This document shows positions 7,672-12,357 of a DNA stretch of 12,357 bases, piece after piece. The notes beneath the pieces were generated by a model that saw only the letters and a list, made by a program, of their open reading frames with translations, searched no databases and was not told the DNA's origin. The stretch comes from Fusobacteriota bacterium. GTDB taxonomy: Bacteria; Fusobacteriota; Fusobacteriia; Bac17; JAEWOZ01. The stretch is taken from NCBI GenBank assembly GCA_023399505.1, contig JAEWOZ010000023.1, positions 1-12,357 of the forward strand, read 5' to 3'. A program made the position numbers and the translations under genes. Numbering within the stretch: position 1 is the first letter of the stretch; each line of letters starts with the position of its first letter.

Positions 7672-7700
7672 ATTTTAAATAAAATTTGCTAAAATGTCAA
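7672..7700 (-). promoter_or_regulatory. Sigma70-type promoter of the nusA-to-lon unit
   Basis: Minus strand shows a consensus -35 TTGACA (7695-7700), a 17-base spacer and a -10 TAAAAT (7672-7677, five of six to consensus). The expected start lies near 7665, giving a leader of roughly 85 bases before the nusA GTG. It is the strongest promoter match upstream of this operon. Confidence 0.75.
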
Positions 7701-7831
7701 ACTCTAAATTTCATATACTATTTTCCCTTTTAAAATGAAGATGGTACTTAAGGGGCCGCTAAATGATTAAACTCAGTATTTTATGGAATTTATTTAATAA
7801 GCTCTTTAATAAATGACTTTTCTTTATATGT

Positions 7832-7860
7832 TTGCATTTTAATAGTCTGTGGATTATAAT
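7832..7860 (+). promoter_or_regulatory. Sigma70-type promoter of the 208-residue lipoprotein gene
   Basis: TTGCAT (7832-7837), a 17-base spacer and a perfect TATAAT (7855-7860). The expected start near 7867 leaves a leader of about 28 bases that contains the GAGGAG ribosome-binding site. Confidence 0.65.
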
Positions 7861-7882
7861 ATTTAAAATTATATTATAAAAT

Positions 7883-7888
7883 GAGGAG
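7883..7888 (+). promoter_or_regulatory. Ribosome-binding site deciding the GTG start at 7895
   Basis: GAGGAG lies 6 bases before GTG. The ATG at 7881 is out of frame and overlaps this site. Starting at the GTG gives a well-formed lipoprotein signal. Confidence 0.65.
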
Positions 7889-7894
7889 TAAAAG

Positions 7895-8521
7895 GTGTCT
7901 AAAAAAATTTCAGTATTATTTTTAATCTTAATCTCTTGTAATAGCTCGGTCAATAAAGAAAATAAAAAGCAAGACATTAGAAATAATGAAAAAAGTTTCA
8001 GAGAGCAAATTCAAAAAATTATTTTAGATTCTAAAAAGTATAGAAATACAGAAATAGTTATCTTAAAGGGAAATTTAAAAAATATAGAGAAAGAAATTAC
8101 GCCTAACAGAGTAATAACTGAGATAGACCTTCAAAGTATTAAAGAAGAATATTTTAGTCTTATAGAAATAGCTCAAAAATATATAAAAGATTTTCATCCA
8201 AGTGCTTGCATTCCCATAGATTTTATTTTCAACTATTCAAAAGGAAATTTAAAAAATGTTTTAGAAGAGAGAGAAGAGAACGCTAGTAAAATAGATAACA
8301 AAGATCTATTTGTTTTCTCTTTTGTTCTTGATACATACTTAGCTTTAAAAAATCAATCTTTTATTATATATTTCAAAGATTATGCACAAGTCATTTTGGA
8401 AACTATTAAATCTTTTTTAGATACCCATCCTAAAGAAAAAGTTTATTTTTCTATATATAATACTCAAGAAGAGTTTGTAGAAGATTTCATTGAAGTTATG
8501 GAAGATGTTTTTGAGAATTAA
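7895..8521 (+). CDS. Putative lipoprotein of unknown function
   Basis: A 208-residue protein that I do not recognise. Its first 15 residues form a lipoprotein signal: basic MSKK, a hydrophobic core (ISVLFLILI) and lipobox LISC, with Cys15 as the predicted lipidated residue. A Ser/Asn/Lys-rich tether (16-35) precedes a charged, mainly helical body. Recognisable stretches are EIVILKGNLKNIEKEI, YIKDFHPSACIPIDF, a hydrophobic FVFSFVLDTYLAL and the acidic end EDFIEVMEDVFEN. The cysteine within SACIP is unpaired apart from Cys15. The second lipoprotein at 11880 has a similar layout and a comparable VILNGNF segment, so the two may be distant paralogues; this is inference. The gene has its own promoter, divergent from nusA. 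After the TAA at 8519-8521 the same frame stays open for 33 more codons. Confidence 0.8.
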   Translation: MSKKISVLFLILISCNSSVNKENKKQDIRNNEKSFREQIQKIILDSKKYRNTEIVILKGNLKNIEKEITPNRVITEIDLQSIKEEYFSLIEIAQKYIKDFHPSACIPIDFIFNYSKGNLKNVLEEREENASKIDNKDLFVFSFVLDTYLALKNQSFIIYFKDYAQVILETIKSFLDTHPKEKVYFSIYNTQEEFVEDFIEVMEDVFEN

Positions 8522-8530
8522 TTTAATACA

Positions 8531-8623
8531 ATGGAGAACAATATATTAGAGCATTTTCAAGTTCTAAATGAATTTTTACTAACACCTTTTTATAAAGGAT
8601 TTCGCAATTTAGATTTATTTTAA
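8531..8623 (+). CDS. Possible 30-residue continuation or small ORF after the lipoprotein gene
   Basis: An ATG at 8531 opens 30 residues starting MENNILEHFQVLNEFLLTPF and ending RNLDLF, closed by TAA. It is in the same frame as the lipoprotein gene that stops at 8519-8521, separated only by three codons. No Shine-Dalgarno precedes the ATG. It may be a remnant of a longer lipoprotein tail or a chance open stretch. I would not treat it as a gene without further evidence. Confidence 0.2.
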   Translation: MENNILEHFQVLNEFLLTPFYKGFRNLDLF

Positions 8624-8625
8624 AA

Positions 8626-8631
8626 TATAAT
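8626..8631 (+). promoter_or_regulatory. Possible -10 element for the barrel-like gene
   Basis: A perfect TATAAT lies 27 bases before the ATG at 8659. No good -35 is found at 16-18 bases upstream (the 17-base position reads CGCAAT), so it is a weak candidate. Read-through from the lipoprotein promoter is the alternative. Confidence 0.3.
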
Positions 8632-8658
8632 TTTTAATTAAAAACTTAGAGGACTTTT

Positions 8659-9207
8659 ATGATAAAAAAATTAATAATAATTTTAGTTACGCTATCTTCT
8701 TCTATTAACTTAAATGCAAATACTAAATGGAGTGGTTTTAGTGCTAGAATCCAAGGCGGACTATATGCTGATTATATTAAAATGAAAAACGAAGACGGCT
8801 CATATAGAAAACCAAATGGAGTTAACGCTATGTTTGGATGGGGTATTGAATATGCTTTATTGATAAAAAAGCACTTTTTCCTTAGTTTGGATTTAGGTTT
8901 TCCTTATTTCGATTATATACTTCAGAATGAGATAGTAAGAGGAAATCCGATGTTTACTAACAAAGAGTTTCACGCTCTTTGGTTAGCTCTTATACCCATA
9001 CCTTATATACATTTAGGCTATGCATTAGAAGAGTGGGTATTTACAGTAGGTCCTGTTTACTATTGGGCACTTGGTTTTACAATAAGAAGGGCAATAACTT
9101 ATAACGTTTCAAGTGAATTTAGATGGACCTGGTTTATAGATAGATTTACTTATAATGACGGCCTTCATGATATGCACTTTTTATTTAGTTTAAGATATAC
9201 TTTTTGA
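8659..9207 (+). CDS. Exported protein, probable small outer-membrane beta-barrel
   Basis: A 182-residue protein of unrecognised family. It starts with a signal peptide (MIKKLIIILVTLSSSINLNA), with likely signal peptidase I cleavage after Ala20 (LNA-N). The remainder alternates polar and hydrophobic/aromatic residues in segments that look like membrane strands: FSARIQGGLYADY, VNAMFGWGIEYALL, HFFLSLDLGFPYF, IPYIHLGYAL, WVFTVGPVYYWALGFTI and LFSLRYTF. The last residue is Phe after an aromatic-rich strand, the usual BAM-recognition signature of diderm outer-membrane proteins. Tyr, Phe and Trp are abundant. The ATG at 8659 follows AGAGGAC. The size suggests about eight strands. It lies on the same strand as the upstream lipoprotein gene, 137 bases away, and ends just before a strong terminator. 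The barrel call is inference from pattern; a soluble periplasmic beta protein is the alternative. Confidence 0.75.
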   Translation: MIKKLIIILVTLSSSINLNANTKWSGFSARIQGGLYADYIKMKNEDGSYRKPNGVNAMFGWGIEYALLIKKHFFLSLDLGFPYFDYILQNEIVRGNPMFTNKEFHALWLALIPIPYIHLGYALEEWVFTVGPVYYWALGFTIRRAITYNVSSEFRWTWFIDRFTYNDGLHDMHFLFSLRYTF

Positions 9208-9221
9208 AATTTATTCAATAG

Positions 9222-9250
9222 AAAAAAGAGCAATTATTTGCTCTTTTTAT
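9222..9250. terminator. Bidirectional intrinsic terminator between convergent genes
   Basis: AAAAAGAGCAA (9223-9233) and TTGCTCTTTTT (9238-9248) form a perfect 11-bp stem around the loop TTAT. The arms give a T-run after the stem core on both strands. It sits 15 bases after the barrel-like gene's TGA and just before the stop of the convergent helicase gene, so it can terminate both. Confidence 0.85.
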
Positions 9251-9251
9251 T

Positions 9252-11744
9252 TTAAGAAGAAAAATATTCTTTAAGAAAACTAAAATCAATATAAGAGATC
9301 TCTTTTTCTGGTTCTTTAAAATCTTCTAAGCTAAAATTACCTATAGAATAAGGTTCTATATATATTTCTTCTATTTTTGTTATATTAAGCGAATTTTTTA
9401 AAGTCTCTTTAACTTCGTAGTAAATTTTATCACTATAATTCTTTACATTCTCGTTAGAAATTTTTTCTAACGCTTCTAAAGATCTATCAAAGCTAATAAA
9501 AAAGAAAAGATTTCTTTTAGCTCTTGTTAAACCTACATAGAGACTGTTTTTTTCTTCTTCCCAACTTTTTTCTTTTTCTTTTTCAGCATAATTAAATCCA
9601 CAATATTCTAACGAAGTTTCTAGATTTTTTGTTGTAAAACAGTAACTTTCAACCTTTTCAAAATTATCTTCAAAACTAACATTAAATGATAATTTTTCTC
9701 TACTTATATTCAGTTTTCCTGAAAAATTCCAATATAAAATTAAAGTTTCAAATTCTAAGCCTTTTGATTTATGTATAGTCATTAGCTTCAATGCATCAAT
9801 CTCTTCAATTCCTACTTGCTTTAATTCTTCACTCTTTTGGTTCTCCTCTAAATAATTTATAAAATCATTTAAGTTATTAAATTTTTTAGCCTTTTCTAAA
9901 AAAAGTTTGATATTTTTAATATCTATTAAAAGAGGAAAAATCTTCTTAAAAGAGAAAATCTCTAACGATTTTTCTATTAAAATTTTAAAATGCATATTTT
10001 TTAAATTTTTTAATTCTTTTAAAATTATCAATAACTTTTCATTAATTTCTAAATTAGAACTTCCTTTGAAAAAATTCTCTACACTCTCTCTTTTGTTTAT
10101 TACATTCTTTAGATCTTCGCTTGTTATTTCTACTACTTCGCTTCTTAAAAAATTAAGTAAAAATGTGAAATTAGAAGTTAAAGTAAATTTGAGAAGCCAA
10201 TATAAAGGTTTGATAGCCCTACTTGCTAATAGATTTAATGAACTCTCTTTTATAAATGGTATGTTCATATTAGTCAAATGAATAGATAATTCTTCTAAAT
10301 CTTTATTAGTTCTACATAGTATACATGTACTTTTAAAGTTAAGTTTTTTATTTAAAATTAAATTAACAATTTCCTTAGAAAAATTATCTTTTTCTATTCC
10401 CTTTACTTCCACATACCCTTTACTATTTGTAGGTAATGATTTTATTTCATAGTTTAATAAACCTAAATTATTAAAAAACTTATTAGTAAAGTTTATTATT
10501 TCTTTTTCACTTCTATAAGAGATAGTTAATTTTTCTTCTTTTGCCTTCAAACTTTCTACTAAGTTTTTAAAAAGGCCTTTCTCGCTCCCACGCCAGCCAT
10601 AGATAGCTTGCTTTTCATCACCTACAGCTATAAATTTTAAAGATTTAATAATAAAAGGTTTTAAGATAAGCCATTGAAGAACGCTTGTGTCTTGAAATTC
10701 ATCTATAAGCATTACCTTTATATCTTGTTGAACTATTTTAGAACTTTCTTCTATATTATATATAAATTTATAAGTGTAAATTAGTAAATCATTATAAGTA
10801 AATTTTTTAACTCTCTCTTTTAAACTATCGTACTCTTCAAATATAATATTACCAATTTTAAAGAGCTCTGTTTCCAAAGGAATAACCTTATTAAAGTATA
10901 TATAGTTTGCAAGACTTTTTCTGAAACTATCGTAAATTTTTAATAAATTATTAAACAAAATTTCATTACTTTTATTGGACCTTAATTTAATACCATTCCA
11001 AATATAGTCCTCAAGTAGAAAATTGTAATTTTTTTCAAAATATTCTTTTTTATTAGTAGAAAATATAAGAGGTTTAAGATCTTCTTTTATATAATCTATT
11101 AAAGAGCCTACCTTTCCTTCTATTAATTCCTCTACTTTAGAAATAACTTTTTCAAAATCTTTTTCTACTTCTATAATTTCAATGGTTTTAAGTTCATGTT
11201 CGTTTTGTGTTGTTATTAAAAAATACCATCTATTAGATAAAAATTCTTTAATCCATTTTACATAATCTGTAATATCTTTCTCAAAATTTAAATTAAAAAA
11301 TTTATTTATTTCACTAAATTTCTTCTCATTTTGGATCAAGAATTGTAGAATTTCTTCATAATATTTTTCATTTTTATTTTCATCTATTAACTCGTATCCA
11401 TATAGATGAGAATATGGAACAATAAATTTGTTAAAAATAGAATTTATGAAACTATCGATTGTATATATTCTCATTTTACTTTTATTTACTATAAGATTCT
11501 TATAAATTTCATTAATTTTATCTACTGAGATGCTTAAATTCTCTATTAAATCATTTTTTCCTTCAGCTAATTCTTTAAGCAATGAAAAAATTCTTTCCTT
11601 TATCTCATAAGTAGCTTTTCTAGTAAAAGTAGTTACTAATATCTCCTCCACCTTCATGTTCGCTAAAAGCATTTTAATATACTCCAACGATATCTTATAT
11701 GTCTTGCCTGTACCGGCACTAGCTTTAACTATTATTTTTTCCAT
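9252..11744 (-). CDS. UvrD/RecB/AddA-type superfamily 1 helicase without nuclease domain
   Basis: ATP-driven 3'-5' DNA translocase/helicase by family, probably in double-strand-break repair. Motifs are complete: Walker A ASAGTGKT (8-15), Ia TTFTRKA (38-44), YTIDSF (94-99), Walker B IDEFQDT (347-353), III AVGDEKQAIYGWRG (373-386), IV SYRS (409-412), V TIHKSKGLEF (656-665) and VI LYVGLTRAKRNL (735-746). The opening IIVKASAGTGKTYKISLEYI and GWRGSEKG match the RecB/AddA branch better than UvrD or PcrA. At 830 residues it lacks the C-terminal RecB-type nuclease domain, which normally takes such proteins to about 1,100-1,200 residues: after motif VI only about 85 residues remain and no nuclease motif is visible. 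No addB, recC or recD adjoins it; neighbours are a divergent lipoprotein and a convergent barrel-like gene. ATG 11744 follows AGGA nine bases upstream. It could work with a partner encoded elsewhere or alone. Confidence 0.88.
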   Translation of the reverse strand: MEKIIVKASAGTGKTYKISLEYIKMLLANMKVEEILVTTFTRKATYEIKERIFSLLKELAEGKNDLIENLSISVDKINEIYKNLIVNKSKMRIYTIDSFINSIFNKFIVPYSHLYGYELIDENKNEKYYEEILQFLIQNEKKFSEINKFFNLNFEKDITDYVKWIKEFLSNRWYFLITTQNEHELKTIEIIEVEKDFEKVISKVEELIEGKVGSLIDYIKEDLKPLIFSTNKKEYFEKNYNFLLEDYIWNGIKLRSNKSNEILFNNLLKIYDSFRKSLANYIYFNKVIPLETELFKIGNIIFEEYDSLKERVKKFTYNDLLIYTYKFIYNIEESSKIVQQDIKVMLIDEFQDTSVLQWLILKPFIIKSLKFIAVGDEKQAIYGWRGSEKGLFKNLVESLKAKEEKLTISYRSEKEIINFTNKFFNNLGLLNYEIKSLPTNSKGYVEVKGIEKDNFSKEIVNLILNKKLNFKSTCILCRTNKDLEELSIHLTNMNIPFIKESSLNLLASRAIKPLYWLLKFTLTSNFTFLLNFLRSEVVEITSEDLKNVINKRESVENFFKGSSNLEINEKLLIILKELKNLKNMHFKILIEKSLEIFSFKKIFPLLIDIKNIKLFLEKAKKFNNLNDFINYLEENQKSEELKQVGIEEIDALKLMTIHKSKGLEFETLILYWNFSGKLNISREKLSFNVSFEDNFEKVESYCFTTKNLETSLEYCGFNYAEKEKEKSWEEEKNSLYVGLTRAKRNLFFFISFDRSLEALEKISNENVKNYSDKIYYEVKETLKNSLNITKIEEIYIEPYSIGNFSLEDFKEPEKEISYIDFSFLKEYFSS

Positions 11745-11780
11745 AAATCTTTTTCCTAATTTTATTTTTAATATAGTTAC

Positions 11781-11809
11781 ATTTTACTTATTATTTTATT
11801 TAATAGCAA
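11781..11809 (-). promoter_or_regulatory. Possible promoter of the helicase gene
   Basis: Minus strand TTGCTA (11804-11809), a 17-base spacer and TAAAAT (11781-11786). The match is moderate in a very AT-rich stretch, and a TATATT at 11770-11775 is an alternative -10 without a good -35. Confidence 0.35.
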
Positions 11810-11813
11810 ATTT

Positions 11814-11833
11814 AATTGAAAGTAATTGAAAGT
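11814..11833 (+). repeat. Perfect tandem 10-bp direct repeat in the lipoprotein promoter
   Basis: AATTGAAAGT occurs twice head to tail. Each copy carries a TTGAAA that serves as a -35 element, so the repeat duplicates the promoter's -35 one helical turn apart. Confidence 0.85.
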
Positions 11834-11854
11834 AATGCTATAATTCTCTATAAT
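11816..11854 (+). promoter_or_regulatory. Two overlapping promoters offset by 10 bp
   Basis: Promoter 1: TTGAAA (11816-11821), 17-base spacer, TATAAT (11839-11844) with an extended TG at 11836-11837. Promoter 2: TTGAAA (11826-11831), 17-base spacer, TATAAT (11849-11854). Both have identical hexamers and spacer length. Expected starts lie near 11851 and 11861, just before the AAAGGAG ribosome-binding site. Confidence 0.7.
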
Positions 11855-11879
11855 ATTAAAAAGATATAAAGGAGTTACA

Positions 11880-12357
11880 ATGCTAAAAATTGTTCTATTT
11901 TTTACATTAATAGCTTGCGGAACTAATAATCTTCCAAGCAAAAACCAAGAAGAAAAAAAACCAATAAAAAAAATATTTAATGACTATGTTATTTACAAAA
12001 AAGAATACAAAAATAATGAAAACAAATCTCTCTCTTTCGTTATATTAAACGGAAATTTCAATGAAATGATGCCTATTTTTCTTGAAAATGTTACTAAAAA
12101 TGATGATGAAAAAGAAATTAGTAAATATCTAAAAAATTCTGAAGATATACATCAAGAAGATTTAGAAAAAGCAAGGTGTGCTTTTGAATATATTAAAAAA
12201 AATGAGTATTTGATGAATAAAGCTACTCTTAAAGAAGCCTTAGGAAAAGCTTTAAGAAACAGCTGGGAAAAAGAACAAGATGAAATTATAAAAAGAACTT
12301 TAGAATGGAATCCTATCTTTTATAATTTTGGATCTTTTATTATAGATAGTTATATAG
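11880..12357 (+). CDS. Putative lipoprotein of unknown function (runs off the right edge)
   Basis: The first 159 codons of a protein I do not recognise. MLKIVLFFTLIAC is a short lipoprotein signal with lipobox LIAC and predicted lipidated Cys13. A polar Asn/Lys/Glu tether follows, then a charged body with the strand-like SFVILNGNFNEMMPIF and amphipathic helices (EDLEKARCAFEYIKKNEYL, LKEALGKALRNSWEKEQDE). The ATG at 11880 lies 5 bases after AAAGGAG, behind a doubled promoter. It diverges from the helicase gene. Layout, lipobox and the VIL-x-GN segment resemble the lipoprotein at 7895-8521, suggesting distant paralogues, though the similarity is weak elsewhere. The surface or periplasmic face cannot be predicted from the residues after the Cys (GTNN). 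Confidence 0.8.
   Translation, partial: MLKIVLFFTLIACGTNNLPSKNQEEKKPIKKIFNDYVIYKKEYKNNENKSLSFVILNGNFNEMMPIFLENVTKNDDEKEISKYLKNSEDIHQEDLEKARCAFEYIKKNEYLMNKATLKEALGKALRNSWEKEQDEIIKRTLEWNPIFYNFGSFIIDSYI

Larger units (their letters stand above)
7582..7894. other. Divergent intergenic region between the nusA unit and a lipoprotein gene
   Basis: This 313-base gap holds the minus-strand promoter and hairpin-bearing leader of nusA (7582-7700) and the plus-strand promoter of the lipoprotein gene (7832-7860). The roughly 130 bases between the two -35 elements contain a short GC-rich patch, GGGGCCGC (7752-7759), striking in such AT-rich DNA. I could not fold the region into a tRNA or another recognised RNA, and saw no credible gene in it. 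Confidence 0.6.

Noticed and set aside
7741-7765. GC-rich patch as a tRNA or tmRNA end
   Set aside because: No cloverleaf, CCA end or T-loop could be assembled around GGGGCCGC, and the palindrome is imperfect.
7759-7977. 72-residue minus-strand open frame upstream of nusA
   Set aside because: It overlaps the promoter and signal sequence of the plus-strand lipoprotein gene and has no family features.
9907-10281. Plus-strand open frame inside the helicase gene, and similar ones inside tig and infB
   Set aside because: They are antisense to strongly conserved coding sequence, lack Shine-Dalgarno sites and have low-complexity translations.

Overview
The window is strongly AT-rich and comes from a diderm (Gram-negative type) bacterium. 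It encodes two lipoproteins with classical lipoboxes, and a small exported protein whose ends and alternating strands look like an outer-membrane beta-barrel. The protein families are all bacterial. The low GC content, small loosely packed lipoproteins and tig-clpP-clpX-lon order would suit a low-GC spirochaete or a fusobacterium-like lineage. That gene order is also found in Proteobacteria, so I do not assign a phylum.

Left part (1-7581, all minus strand): one tightly packed transcription unit, read from right to left: nusA, infB, rbfA, tig, clpP, clpX, lon (lon runs off the window). Apart from a 78-base gap between nusA and infB, neighbours are 0-14 bases apart, and stop codons often lie within or touch the next gene's ribosome-binding site. 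The unit joins transcription and translation-initiation factors (NusA, IF-2, RbfA) to the protein folding and turnover module (trigger factor, ClpP, ClpX, Lon). It would be driven from a near-consensus promoter at 7672-7700 through a leader carrying a terminator-like hairpin. rimP, ylxR and truB, common partners of nusA-infB-rbfA, are not here. Two oddities stand out. clpX lacks the N-terminal zinc-binding domain and is broken by an in-frame TAA at 433-435, where a conserved lysine is expected. The IF-2 N-terminal arm carries eight tandem 16-residue repeats.

Middle part (7582-9250): a divergent intergenic region leads into plus-strand envelope genes, a 208-residue lipoprotein of unknown function and a 182-residue barrel-like exported protein. 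A perfect 11-bp hairpin flanked by T-runs separates the latter from the convergent helicase gene and probably terminates both.

Right part (9251-12357): a minus-strand UvrD/RecB/AddA-type superfamily 1 helicase of 830 residues with all main helicase motifs but no C-terminal nuclease domain. Divergent to it, a second lipoprotein gene runs off the window. That gene is preceded by two overlapping sigma70-type promoters, each with the same -35, spacer length and -10, offset by exactly 10 bp.

I see no tRNA, rRNA, CRISPR array, insertion sequence or defence system. The most unusual points are the interrupted, ZBD-less ClpX inside the merged operon, the twin promoter, the nuclease-less helicase, and a second gene whose frame stays open past its TAA.
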